Origin: Leucobacter sp. OLIS6
Lineage (GTDB): Bacteria > Actinomycetota > Actinomycetes > Actinomycetales > Microbacteriaceae
Direction of reading: 5' to 3'
Assembly: GCF_002752355.1 (NCBI RefSeq)
Contig: NZ_MRAV01000012.1
Coordinates: 59,746 to 123,745, forward strand
DNA length: 64,000 nucleotides
Made by a program: the position numbers and the translations under genes. This document shows, in pieces, positions 47,860 through 56,421 of this stretch. Below the pieces are notes generated by a model. It saw nothing but the letters and a program-made list of their open reading frames with translations. It was not told the origin of the DNA and did no database searches. The first letter of the stretch is position 1, and every line of letters begins with the position of its first letter.

Positions 47860-48747
47860 ATGACCTTCAACGACAACGCCCAGATCGACACCAGCGGGGT
47901 GCAGCGCCGCCGCGGCGGCGCCGGCGGCAAGGTCGCCGTGGGCGGCGGCATCGGCATCGTCGGCATGATCGTGCTGTTCGCGCTCTCCAACATCCTCGGC
48001 GTCAACCTGACCCCGCTCGCGAACTCGATCACGACGGATCCGGTCGGCACGGGCCAGGAGCAGGCCACGGGCATGGATCAGTGCGCCTCGGGCGCCGACG
48101 CGAACCGCGACGACGACTGCCGCTTGGCCGGCGCGAGCAACTCGCTCGACCGGTACTGGGCGGAGCAGGTCGGCGGATACCGCTCGCCCGGCTTCGTCAT
48201 CTACGACGGGGCCACGAACTCGCCGTGCGGTACGGCCTCGAACGCGACCGGCCCGTTCTACTGCCCGAGCGACGAGACGGTCTACATCGACCCGACGTTC
48301 TTCGCCACGCTGCGTACCGACTTCGGGGCGTCGGCGGGATCCCTCGCGCAGATGTACGTGCTCGCCCACGAGTGGGGCCACCACATCTCGAAACTCATCG
48401 GGTCGCTCCAGGGCGCCGGCAACGCCTCGGGCGCGAGCTCGGGCTCGGTTCGTCTCGAGCTGCAGGCGGACTGCTTCGCGGGCGCCTGGGTCAAGGATGC
48501 CTCGACGGTCGAGGGCAAGAACGGCGTCGCGTTCCTGAAGCCCGTGACGAAGGCGCAGATCGCCGACGCGCTCGACGCTGCCGCCGCGGTCGGCGACGAC
48601 AACATCATGCAGCGCTCGGGCCGCGGGGTGAACCCCGACGCGTTCACGCACGGTACCTCGGAGCAGCGGCAGCGCTGGTTCATGACCGGTTACGAGAAGG
48701 GCCCGAACTCCTGCGGCACCTTCGACGTGGCGGCGAACCAGCTCTAG
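47860..48747 (+). CDS. YpfJ-type neutral zinc metallopeptidase, membrane-anchored
   Basis: Protein of 295 residues. A basic N-terminus precedes one membrane helix (VGGGIGIVGMIVLFALSNIL); the catalytic domain is outside. VLAHEWGHHISKLIG gives the HExxH zinc motif (H170, E171, H174), and RLELQADCFAGAWV supplies the third ligand region, both standard for the YpfJ/PF04228 family. Six cysteines suggest disulfides. GGGAGCG precedes the ATG. Substrates are unknown. Confidence 0.88.
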   Translation: MTFNDNAQIDTSGVQRRRGGAGGKVAVGGGIGIVGMIVLFALSNILGVNLTPLANSITTDPVGTGQEQATGMDQCASGADANRDDDCRLAGASNSLDRYWAEQVGGYRSPGFVIYDGATNSPCGTASNATGPFYCPSDETVYIDPTFFATLRTDFGASAGSLAQMYVLAHEWGHHISKLIGSLQGAGNASGASSGSVRLELQADCFAGAWVKDASTVEGKNGVAFLKPVTKAQIADALDAAAAVGDDNIMQRSGRGVNPDAFTHGTSEQRQRWFMTGYEKGPNSCGTFDVAANQL

Positions 48748-48757
48748 GCGACCCCGG

Positions 48758-49672
48758 TCACGACCCCCGCGCGATGAGCCCGGCCATGGCCGAGCGCAGC
48801 GCCATCACCACGAGCTGCACCGAACGCCGGTGCAGGTTCTCGGGGCGGGTGAGCACGTCGATGCGCCGCGTCGCGCTGATGCCGGAGAGCGGGCGCAGCG
48901 CGAGGCCCTCGGCCGCGCGGCCGACCGTGTAGCGGGGGACCAGCCCGATCGCACCTCCCGCCGCGACCACCGAGGCCACCGAGCCGTAGTCGTTGATGCG
49001 GTGCGTCACGGTCAGCGGGCGGTCGGCGAGCGCCGCGACGGATCCGAGCAGGTCATCGGGGGAGAAGCCGCCGCGGCTCGTCACCCACCGCTCCCCGGCG
49101 ACGTCCGCGGGCCTCAGCGCGGAGCGTGACGCGAGCGGGTGGCCCACGGCGAGCGCCACGTCGATCGGTTCCTGGGCGAGGGGCAGCACCGTCAGCCCGT
49201 CGGCCGGCCACGGCGGACTGTGCTCCAGGCGGTGCGCGAGCACGAGGTCGTGGTGGGCGGTGAGCGCGGGGAACTCGTCCTGCGAGACGTCCTCGTCCGA
49301 GAGGTGGAGTTCCGGGCGCTCGGGAAGCGCCTCGAGCTCGGTGAGCACGCGGCCGTAGAGCGCCTGCCCGACGCTGTGGAAGCCGCTGAGGGTCACCGCG
49401 CCCGTCGACGACTGCTCGAAGTCCTCGACCGCGTGGCGGGCGGCGGCCATCGCCTCGACCACGTCCACTCCGGCCCGGGCGAGCGCGCGTCCGGCCTCGG
49501 TGAGCGCGAGTGAGCGACCCTGCCTGCGGGTGAGCGGCGTGCGGAACTCCCGCTGCAGCGCGGCGATCTGCTGCGATACGGCCGAGGGGGTGACGTGCAT
49601 CATCTCGGCGACGGCGGTGACGCTGCCGAAGGCCTCGAGCTCGCGCAGCACTTCGAGCTGCCGCAGTTCCAT
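48758..49672 (-). CDS. LysR-family transcriptional regulator
   Basis: Regulator of 304 residues. The N-terminal winged helix ([20 protein letters not shown], then [18 protein letters not shown]) is the LysR HTH; residues 90-295 form the effector-binding domain. GGAGCG precedes the ATG. It is divergent from tdh-kbl with 99 bases between the starts, the classic arrangement for a LysR regulator and its target operon, so control of threonine degradation is the best guess. Its effector is not known. Confidence 0.88.
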   Translation of the reverse strand: MELRQLEVLRELEAFGSVTAVAEMMHVTPSAVSQQIAALQREFRTPLTRRQGRSLALTEAGRALARAGVDVVEAMAAARHAVEDFEQSSTGAVTLSGFHSVGQALYGRVLTELEALPERPELHLSDEDVSQDEFPALTAHHDLVLAHRLEHSPPWPADGLTVLPLAQEPIDVALAVGHPLASRSALRPADVAGERWVTSRGGFSPDDLLGSVAALADRPLTVTHRINDYGSVASVVAAGGAIGLVPRYTVGRAAEGLALRPLSGISATRRIDVLTRPENLHRRSVQLVVMALRSAMAGLIARGS

Positions 49673-49736
49673 CAGCGCTCCGATCCCGGTCTCAACAATG
49701 AAGCTCTTTCTACAGAGATAGTGAAGACACTAGCGC

Positions 49737-49765
49737 TTGTTCTGAATCATCGGGGGCGCGAGATT
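49737..49765 (+). promoter_or_regulatory. promoter of tdh-kbl (leaderless)
   Basis: TTGTTC, 17 bases, GAGATT, six bases, ATG. A LysR-bound site would be expected just upstream, in 49690-49735. Confidence 0.5.
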
Positions 49766-49771
49766 GGACGC

Positions 49772-50815
49772 ATGAGAGCACTCGTGAAGACCGCGCCGGG
49801 CGCGGGACTGACCCTGACCGACGTGCCCGAACCCATCTGCGGGCCGGGCGAGGTGAAGATCCGGATCCTCCGCACGGGGATCTGCGGCACCGACCTGCAC
49901 ATCATGCGCTGGGACGACTGGGCGGCGGGCAACATCGCCGCACCGCTCATCCCGGGGCACGAGTTCTCCGGCGAGGTCGTCGAGGTCGGCGAGCAGGTCT
50001 GCGACGTCGCGATCGGGGACCGGGTCTCGGGCGAAGGCCACATCGTCTGCGGCACCTGCCGCAACTGCCGGGCGGGCCGTCGGCAGATGTGCATCCGCAC
50101 CGTCGGACTCGGACTGCATCGCGACGGCGCGTTCGCCGAGTTCCTGACCCTGCCCGCCAGCAACGTCTGGGTGCACCAGAGCGACATCGCGCCCGAGCTC
50201 GGAGCGATCTTCGATCCGCTCGGCAACGCCGTGCACACCGCGCTCGCCTTCCCGCTCGTCGGCGAGGACGTGCTCGTCAGCGGCTGCGGCCCCATCGGGC
50301 TCATGTCGATCGCGATCGCCCGGCACGTCGGAGCGCGCTTCATCGCCGCGACCGACGTCAGCGCCCAGCGGCTCGCGCTCGCGCAGGGCCTCGGAGCCGA
50401 TGCGGTCGTCAACGTGGCCGAGCGCCGGATCCGCGATGCGCAGGGCGAGCTCGGCATGCGCGAGGGCTTCGACATCGGGTTCGAGATGAGCGGGGCACCG
50501 ACCGCGCTGCCCGAGATGCTCGAGAACCTCAACCACGGCGGCCGCGTCGCCATGCTCGGACTGCCGAGCTCGGACTTCGCAGTGGACTGGGGCAAGGTCG
50601 TCACCCACATGCTCACGCTCAAGGGCATCTACGGGCGCGAGATGTTCGAGACCTGGAACGCGATGGCCGCGATGCTGCAGACGAGCGCAGAGCTGCGCGA
50701 GCGGATCTCCTCGGTGATCGCCGAGGTGCGGCCCGCGCGCGAGTGGGAGTCGGCGTTCGCCGCCGCGGGCGCGGCGAGCACGGGCAAGATCATCCTCGAC
50801 TGGACGGAGCTGTGA
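49772..50815 (+). CDS. tdh: L-threonine 3-dehydrogenase
   Basis: Zinc-dependent alcohol dehydrogenase family enzyme (347 residues) that oxidises L-threonine to 2-amino-3-ketobutyrate with NAD+. Catalytic zinc ligands lie in [10 protein letters not shown] and PGHEFSGE; the structural zinc site is [15 protein letters not shown] (four Cys). The NAD site is [17 protein letters not shown]. The threonine-specific identity rests on the 2-amino-3-ketobutyrate ligase gene that follows with a one-base overlap. Confidence 0.93.
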   Translation: MRALVKTAPGAGLTLTDVPEPICGPGEVKIRILRTGICGTDLHIMRWDDWAAGNIAAPLIPGHEFSGEVVEVGEQVCDVAIGDRVSGEGHIVCGTCRNCRAGRRQMCIRTVGLGLHRDGAFAEFLTLPASNVWVHQSDIAPELGAIFDPLGNAVHTALAFPLVGEDVLVSGCGPIGLMSIAIARHVGARFIAATDVSAQRLALAQGLGADAVVNVAERRIRDAQGELGMREGFDIGFEMSGAPTALPEMLENLNHGGRVAMLGLPSSDFAVDWGKVVTHMLTLKGIYGREMFETWNAMAAMLQTSAELRERISSVIAEVRPAREWESAFAAAGAASTGKIILDWTEL

Positions 50816-52032
50816 TGTACGGAGCATTCAAGGAGCACGCGGCCGACGAGCTGCGCGGGATCGACGAGGCGGGCCTCACCAAGGGCGAGCTCGGGATCCG
50901 CGGGGCGCAGGGCCCCCGGATCCGGGTCGCCGGAGCCGACGCGGGCGACGAAACCGCCCCCGGGGAGCGCGAGATGCTGAACTTCTGCGCGAACGACTAC
51001 CTGGGCCTCGCCGACGATCCGCGGCTCGTGGCCGCCGCGAAGGACGCGCTCGACGAGTGGGGCTACGGTCTCGCGAGCGTCCGGTTCATCTGCGGCACCC
51101 AGACCCAGCATCTCGACCTCGAACGCCGTCTCGCCCGATTCCTCGGCGTGGACGACGCGATCCTGTTCTCGTCGTGCTTCGACGCGAACGGCGGTGTCTT
51201 CGAGACCCTGTTCGGCGCCGAGGACGCGATCATCTCGGACGCCCTGAACCACGCCTCGCTCATCGACGGGATCCGCCTCTCGAAGGCTCGCCGTCTGCGC
51301 TACGCGAACGGGGATGTCGCCGAGCTCGAAGACCGCCTGCGCGAGGCCGCGGACGCGCGCTTCCGCGTGATCGTCACCGACGGCGTGTTCTCGATGGACG
51401 GTGCCATCGCCCCGCTCGAAGCGATCTGCGACCTCGCCGAGCAGTACGGAGCGCTCGTGCTCGTCGACGATTCGCACGCGGTCGGATTCCTCGGCGCGCA
51501 CGGGCGCGGCACCCCCGAGCTGCGAGGCGTCGAGGGGCGCATCGACCTGCTCACCGGCACCTTCGGCAAGGCGCTCGGCGGGGCGTCCGGCGGCTACGTC
51601 GCCGGGCATCGCGAGGTCATCGCGCTGCTGCGCCAGCGTGCCCGCCCGTACCTGTTCTCGAACACCCTCTCGCCAGCGATCGTCGCGGGCACCCTCGCGG
51701 CGCTCGACATCGCCGAGGGTGCGCACGACGCACGGGAGCGGCTCGTCGCGAACGCAGCCCGGTTCCGGTCGGCCATGGAAGCCGAGGGCTTCGAACTGCT
51801 GCCCGGCGAGCACCCGATCGTGCCCGTCATGTTCCGCGATGCGGTGCTGACCCAGCGGGTGGCCGAGGGGATGCGTTCGCGGGGCGTATTCGTGACCGCG
51901 TTCAGCTATCCCGTGGTCCCGAAGGGGGAGGCGCGGATCCGCGTGCAGCTCTCGGCAGCGCACACCCCCGAGCAGATCGACGCCTGCGTCGCGGCGTTCG
52001 TCGCGGCCCGGGAGGACGTGACGGGCGACTAG
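50815..52032 (+). CDS. kbl: 2-amino-3-ketobutyrate CoA ligase
   Basis: Alpha-oxoamine synthase-family PLP enzyme (405 residues) that splits 2-amino-3-ketobutyrate with CoA into glycine and acetyl-CoA, completing threonine catabolism. [55 protein letters not shown] and the PLP lysine K252 in [16 protein letters not shown] are all in family positions. Its TAG shares CTAG with the stop of the convergent gene downstream. Confidence 0.94.
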   Translation: MYGAFKEHAADELRGIDEAGLTKGELGIRGAQGPRIRVAGADAGDETAPGEREMLNFCANDYLGLADDPRLVAAAKDALDEWGYGLASVRFICGTQTQHLDLERRLARFLGVDDAILFSSCFDANGGVFETLFGAEDAIISDALNHASLIDGIRLSKARRLRYANGDVAELEDRLREAADARFRVIVTDGVFSMDGAIAPLEAICDLAEQYGALVLVDDSHAVGFLGAHGRGTPELRGVEGRIDLLTGTFGKALGGASGGYVAGHREVIALLRQRARPYLFSNTLSPAIVAGTLAALDIAEGAHDARERLVANAARFRSAMEAEGFELLPGEHPIVPVMFRDAVLTQRVAEGMRSRGVFVTAFSYPVVPKGEARIRVQLSAAHTPEQIDACVAAFVAAREDVTGD

Positions 52033-52943
52033 CGTTTGCGGCGCTTCGCCTGCTTCTGCTTCTCGGCCGCCTTCGCCCGCTTCGCGCGCTCGCGCTTCTC
52101 GGCCGCGGCTGCGAGCTGCGCACCGCGGGAGTTCTTCGGCAGAGCCCGCTTGGGCGCCTTCGCGCCCGCCTGACCACCGGCCTGCTTCGCCGCGGGCTTC
52201 TTCGCGGCGGGCGTCCGCTCGGGCCCGCCGGAATGCCCGGCGCCGGCCCGGGCGGCCGAGGCGCTCGCAGCAGCGTCACCCGCCTGGGCCGCGTCATCCG
52301 CGACCGGATCCTCGCCGCGCGAACTGCGGCCCGTGCGGCCTCGGAGCACCCCAATGAGCTGCTGCACCGTCGCGTCGTCGCGCGTACGGTCCCAGCTCGC
52401 CCAGATCTCGGTGCCGGGCAGTTCGAAGACCGGAGAGAGCGGCACGATCACGTGCGCGCGCTTGTTCGCGAGATGGCGCGCGAACGGCAGCGGCAGCAGG
52501 ATCCCTCCGAGGCCGGTCTCGACGAGCTCGAGCGCGGCGCGCACGTTCTTCGGCGCCCAGGACGGATCCGCCCAGGGCTGCGGTTCGGGCCAGTCGGCCG
52601 CGTGGTCGGGGTGATCGAGCAGGTGGACCAGGGTCAGGTCGTCGGGCTCGATCACGGTCGCCTCGGCGAGCTCGTGCTCGACGGGGAGCACGAGCGCGAG
52701 CGACTCGACGTAGAGGCGGACGCCGTGCCGGGTGCGATCCTCGCCCGAGGACGACTCGGCTTCGCCACCCGGCGCGACCCGTTCCAGCAGCACGTCGACG
52801 GGCTCCTCGCCCGCGGGCAGACGCCCGGCCGGGGTCAGCGGAACCAGCACGAGCGGGGTCTCGGGGAAGAACGACTTCCACCGGTTCGCCCACTTGGTGG
52901 GGGCGACCCCTCGGGCGAAGCCGAGGCGCAGGGGTGCGTTCAC
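52029..52943 (-). CDS. LysR substrate-binding-like protein without HTH, Lys/Ala-rich tail
   Basis: Protein of 304 residues. Residues 1-195 resemble only the ligand-binding domain of LysR regulators ([18 protein letters not shown] start; [20 protein letters not shown]), with no DNA-binding helix-turn-helix in front. The last ~100 residues are an Ala/Lys/Arg-rich tail (ending [11 protein letters not shown]) that looks able to bind nucleic acid. Known in actinobacteria as a conserved protein without assigned function. The GTG start overlaps the stop of the alkyltransferase-like gene (GTGA), so the two are co-translated. Confidence 0.75.
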   Translation of the reverse strand: MNAPLRLGFARGVAPTKWANRWKSFFPETPLVLVPLTPAGRLPAGEEPVDVLLERVAPGGEAESSSGEDRTRHGVRLYVESLALVLPVEHELAEATVIEPDDLTLVHLLDHPDHAADWPEPQPWADPSWAPKNVRAALELVETGLGGILLPLPFARHLANKRAHVIVPLSPVFELPGTEIWASWDRTRDDATVQQLIGVLRGRTGRSSRGEDPVADDAAQAGDAAASASAARAGAGHSGGPERTPAAKKPAAKQAGGQAGAKAPKRALPKNSRGAQLAAAAEKRERAKRAKAAEKQKQAKRRKR

Positions 52944-53278
52944 GGGGCGATCCCTTCGTAGATCTCATGGTCCCAGCCGAGACGTGCGCTCGACAGGGCG
53001 ATGCGGTACCCGTCTGGTTTCGGCTCGCCGCGCAGCGGCGTGCCCTCCTCGAGGTAGTGCGGCAGTGCGGAGGCCGAGTGGCCCCGCGGCGGCTCGCCCG
53101 AGGACGGGACGACCCGCCACCAGGGAACCGCATGGCCGAACAATGCGAGCACCTTGCCGACGGCGCGCGGCGCACGGGATCCGATGGCCTCGGCGATATC
53201 GCCGTAAGTCATCACCCGCCCCTCGGGGATGCGCGCGACGACCGCGAGCACCTGCTCCACGAACTCATCGGACGGCAT
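52940..53278 (-). CDS. alkyltransferase-like (ATL) DNA-repair protein
   Basis: MGMT-fold protein of 112 residues. The DNA-binding helix-turn-helix VMTYGDIAEAIGSRAPRAVG and the site HAVPWWRVVPSSG are those of O6-alkylguanine-DNA alkyltransferase, but the reactive PCHR motif reads PWWR (W53, W54): tryptophan replaces the methyl-accepting cysteine. ATL proteins bind O6-alkylguanine and hand it to nucleotide excision repair instead of repairing it directly. Leaderless by position (TATCCT, six bases, ATG). Confidence 0.88.
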   Translation of the reverse strand: MPSDEFVEQVLAVVARIPEGRVMTYGDIAEAIGSRAPRAVGKVLALFGHAVPWWRVVPSSGEPPRGHSASALPHYLEEGTPLRGEPKPDGYRIALSSARLGWDHEIYEGIAP

Positions 53279-53284
53279 GGAACC

Positions 53285-53290
53285 AGGATA
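53285..53290 (-). promoter_or_regulatory. -10 box of the ATL gene (leaderless)
   Basis: TATCCT on the minus strand, six-base spacer, then ATG. Confidence 0.55.
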
Positions 53291-53342
53291 GGCGGTGCCC
53301 GGCCGCGAGCTCCGCCGTGGCCGGTGGCTGGTCGTCGTGTCG

Positions 53343-53418
53343 AGGATCGGGCGGGTCCTTCAGGATCGATGTTCCTGACGAGGATCGGTGCGTCTGTCGG
53401 GGATCGGTGCTCATACCG
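53343..53418 (+). repeat. 19-bp-period repeat block, AGGATCGGTG family
   Basis: Units start at 53343, 53362, 53381 and 53400, exactly 19 bases apart, opening AGGATCG or GGGATCG; the third reads AGGATCGGTGCGTCTGTCG. The wider gene-free gap 53279-53738 holds this block, the inverted block after it and the next gene's promoter; no protein or RNA gene is visible. Confidence 0.8.
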
Positions 53419-53455
53419 AGAGCCCGGTCGAATATCGCCGGTCTGCCCCCCACCC

Positions 53456-53571
53456 TCGACACACGCACCGACTCCCGAGAGGGGGGGACCGGCTCTCGAC
53501 ACACGCACCGACCCTCGAAAGGCGGGCCGGCTCTCGGCATGCGGACCGGCCCATCAGCACTGAGACCGTTC
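53456..53571 (-). repeat. inverted units of the same block, ~38-40-bp period
   Basis: TCGACACACGCACCGAC at 53456 and 53496 and a decayed TCGGCATGCGGACCGGC at 53534: spacings 40 and 38, i.e. twice 19 plus two extra G in a G-run. Reverse-complemented, the unit (GTCGGTGCGTGTGTCGA) nearly equals the third unit of the plus-strand block. Confidence 0.7.
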
Positions 53572-53702
53572 CCCGGCACGGACACCGCCAGCTCCGGCAC
53601 CCGCAGTCTCACTGCGACCGTCGTCCGCGCGTTCGGCCGGGTCGACAAGCGGGGCCCGGATGGCTCGTCGGGTTCGACGAATCGGGGATCCCGCAGGTTC
53701 CC

Positions 53703-53708
53703 TAGGCT
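53703..53708 (+). promoter_or_regulatory. -10 box of the serine hydrolase gene
   Basis: TAGGCT about 30 bases before the start, with a normal leader containing GAAGGGGGG. Confidence 0.45.
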
Positions 53709-53738
53709 CGTGCGCATCGAGGGCGAAGGGGGGCCACC

Positions 53739-55178
53739 ATGCCGCGAACGAGCCACCTGGCGACCGCCGGAACGAGCCGCCGCACGGACGACCGCACGCG
53801 CGCCCTACGCGACCATCTCTCGGCACGCCTGCCCGAGCTGCTCGCCGAGCACGGGGTGCCGGGCGCCTCGCTCGCGGTCGCCATCGGTGACGAGACGATC
53901 ACGGCCGCGGCCGGCGTGCTGAACCTGCGCACGGGCGTGCCGGTCACGAGCGACGCGGTGTTCCAGATCGGCTCCGTCACGAAGGTGCTCACCGCAACGC
54001 TCGCCATGCGCCTCGTCGATGAGGGGCGCCTCGATCTCGACGCGACCGTGCGCAGCATCCTGCCGGAGTTCGCCCTCGCCGACGCGGCGGCGGCCGAACG
54101 GATCACGGTGCGGCAGCTCCTCAGCCACAGCTCGGGGTTCGAAGGCGACGTCTTCACCGATACCGGCGAGAACGACGACTGCCTCGAACGCTACGTCGCC
54201 GAACTCGCGACCACGCCGCAGCTCTTCGCTCCGGGCACGTTCTTCTCGTACAACAACGCGGGCATCTGCGTGCTCGGCCGCATCATCGAGGTGCTCGAGG
54301 GGATGCCATTCGATCGCGCGCTGCGCGGACGCCTCCTCGATCCGCTCGGGCTGGATCGCGCTGCGGGCGATGCGAGCGAAGCGATCCTGCAGGCGGCCGC
54401 GGTCGGCCATGTGCGCGAGGATCCCGATGCGCCGCTCGCCCCGACGCGCACTTGGGCGATGGCCCGATCCAACTCACCGGCGGGTTCCCGGCTCGCGATG
54501 CGCGCCGAGGACCTCATCGCGTTCGCGCGGCTGCACCTCGCGGGCGGGCGCACGCCGGGCGGCGAAGAACTGCTCGGCGCGGGCGCGATCCGCGAGATGC
54601 AGCACCCGCAGATCCTGCTGCCGGAGATCGCGCAGGGCACCGCTTGGGGGCTCGGATGGGAGATGTGGCAGCGCGAGGGCGGCTGGGTGATCGGCCACGA
54701 TGGCAGCACGATCGGGCAGGCCGCCCTGCTGCGCCTCGTCCCGTCGCGGGGGATCGCGGTCGCGGTCCTCGCGAACGGCGGGGACGCGAAGCCGGTGTTC
54801 GCCGAGATCGCCGACCGCGTGCTCGAGGAGTTCGCCGGGATCGCACCGGCGGAACCGCCGCGCCCGGGAGCCGGTGCGGTGCCGCTGCCCGCTCATCCCG
54901 AGCGATTCACCGGCCGCTACGCGTCGAGCACCGCGATCACCGAGGTGCGGCTCGACTTCGACGGTCGGCTCTGGCTCGAGCGCGTCCCCGTGGGGATCGT
55001 CGCCGAGCTCGGCGACCTGCCCTATCGCAGCGAGCTCGTGGGCTGGCGCGGCGACGTGCTGCTGCCGGTCGAGCCCGAGGGCGGTGTGCACCAGCCGGTC
55101 GCGTTCCTCGCGCCGGACGAGCGGGGCCGCGCCGGGATCATGCACACCGGCCGCGCAGACGTTCGGGTGGACGCGTGA
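53739..55178 (+). CDS. serine hydrolase, class C beta-lactamase fold
   Basis: Penicillin-binding-protein-like hydrolase of 479 residues. S79-x-x-K82 in FQIGSVTKVLTA is the nucleophile and general base, Y171-N-N173 in FFSYNNAG the second motif, and VIGHDGSTIGQ the third. A C-terminal beta domain (about 385-479) follows. No signal peptide is evident, so a cytoplasmic D-amino acid amidase/esterase or peptidase role is likelier than beta-lactam resistance. GAAGGGGGG is the ribosome site. It overlaps the dipeptidase gene by four bases (GTGA). Confidence 0.87.
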   Translation: MPRTSHLATAGTSRRTDDRTRALRDHLSARLPELLAEHGVPGASLAVAIGDETITAAAGVLNLRTGVPVTSDAVFQIGSVTKVLTATLAMRLVDEGRLDLDATVRSILPEFALADAAAAERITVRQLLSHSSGFEGDVFTDTGENDDCLERYVAELATTPQLFAPGTFFSYNNAGICVLGRIIEVLEGMPFDRALRGRLLDPLGLDRAAGDASEAILQAAAVGHVREDPDAPLAPTRTWAMARSNSPAGSRLAMRAEDLIAFARLHLAGGRTPGGEELLGAGAIREMQHPQILLPEIAQGTAWGLGWEMWQREGGWVIGHDGSTIGQAALLRLVPSRGIAVAVLANGGDAKPVFAEIADRVLEEFAGIAPAEPPRPGAGAVPLPAHPERFTGRYASSTAITEVRLDFDGRLWLERVPVGIVAELGDLPYRSELVGWRGDVLLPVEPEGGVHQPVAFLAPDERGRAGIMHTGRADVRVDA

Positions 55179-56293
55179 GCGCCGGGAGCGCGCCGTCGCC
55201 GGCGGCTGCCGAGCTGCACCGCCGAGCCTACGTCGCCGATACCCACAACGACCTGCTGTGCGCGGTCGTGGCCCGCCCGGTCGACCGGTGGGGGAGCTTC
55301 TTCGGCGAGCGCTGGGTGCCACAGCTGCGGGCGGGCGGCGTCGATCTGCAGGTGCTGCCGGTGTTCATCGAGGACGCCTACCGTCCGGAGGGGGCGCTGC
55401 GGCGCACCCTCGGCATGCTCGAGGCAGGCCACCGCGCCGCCGCGGAGAACGTCGACGCCGTGCGGCTCTGTCTCGACGGAGCCGACCTCGATGCCGCCGC
55501 CGCTTCCGACCGGATCGGTCTGGTGCTCGCGCTGGAGGGGGCGCACGGGATCGGCGACGACGTCGAGCTGCTCGAGACCGTGCACCGCCTCGGGGTGCGG
55601 GTGGCGTCGCTCGCCCACTTCGGCCGGGGCGGCTTCGCCGACGGGAGCGGCGAGGACGCGGCCGGAAGCCGGTTGACGAGCGCCGGCGTGCGCGCGGTCG
55701 CCGAAATGGAGCGGCTCGGCATGCTGTTCGACGTGAGTCACCTCGGCGCCGCGGGCGTCGGCCACGTGCTCGAGCTCGCGAGCCGGCCCGTGATCGCGAC
55801 GCACTCCTCGGCGCGGGCCCTCTTCGACCACCACCGCAACCTCAGCGACGAGCAGCTGCGCGGAATCGCGGCGGCCGGCGGCGTGGTCTGCGCGAACTTC
55901 TACGCGCCGTTCTTGCACGCGTCCGATTTCTCGGTCGATCGGCTGGTCGACCACCTGGAGCACCTCGTGTCGGTCGCGGGCGCCGAGCACGTCGGCATCG
56001 GCCCCGATTTCCTGAAGGAGGTGCTCGCCGAGACGACACCGCCCTGCTGCGAGGCGACCGAGGTGGCGGGCGTCGCCGCGGACGAGTACCTGCCCGGCCT
56101 GGAGGGGCCCGCAGGGCTCCCGTTGCTCACGGATGCGCTGCTGCGCCGCGGGTGGCGCGAGGACGATATTCTCGCGGTACTCGGCGGCAACGTCCGCCGC
56201 CTCTTCCGTGCCGAGCTCGGGGTGCCGGGGGCCGAACGGGCCGAGGGATCCGGGCAGCACCGTCCACGGACGTTCGTCGTGCCCGACGAATGA
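55175..56293 (+). CDS. membrane dipeptidase (renal dipeptidase family, M19)
   Basis: Zinc dipeptidase-like amidohydrolase of 372 residues. YVADTHNDLLC has the first metal ligands (H24, D26), LVLALEGAHGIG the bridging Glu, and MLFDVSHLG plus VIATHSSARAL the later histidines; GIGPDFLKEV fits the substrate Asp region. No signal peptide is seen. It would split dipeptides, possibly those with a D-residue, delivered by the ABC importer encoded next. GTG start overlapping the serine hydrolase stop. Confidence 0.9.
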   Translation: MSAGSAPSPAAAELHRRAYVADTHNDLLCAVVARPVDRWGSFFGERWVPQLRAGGVDLQVLPVFIEDAYRPEGALRRTLGMLEAGHRAAAENVDAVRLCLDGADLDAAAASDRIGLVLALEGAHGIGDDVELLETVHRLGVRVASLAHFGRGGFADGSGEDAAGSRLTSAGVRAVAEMERLGMLFDVSHLGAAGVGHVLELASRPVIATHSSARALFDHHRNLSDEQLRGIAAAGGVVCANFYAPFLHASDFSVDRLVDHLEHLVSVAGAEHVGIGPDFLKEVLAETTPPCCEATEVAGVAADEYLPGLEGPAGLPLLTDALLRRGWREDDILAVLGGNVRRLFRAELGVPGAERAEGSGQHRPRTFVVPDE

Positions 56294-56421
56294 CCCGCCG
56301 CGGCTTCGCAGCAGCCGACGAACCGCCGCGGGGCCCGCTCCCGCACCATCGAACATGAGCCACTGAACAACCCATCATTCCGAGCCGGAACCCGGTTCCA
56401 GATCGCGCAAGGGAGCGCAGC

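Noticed and set aside
53388..53705. Open frames across the 19-bp repeat block on both strands
   Set aside because: They only translate the repeats, have no ribosome site or leaderless -10 pattern, and show no protein-like composition.
53739..55178. Beta-lactamase resistance gene
   Set aside because: The class C fold is shared by many esterases and peptidases; there is no signal peptide and the neighbours are peptide enzymes.
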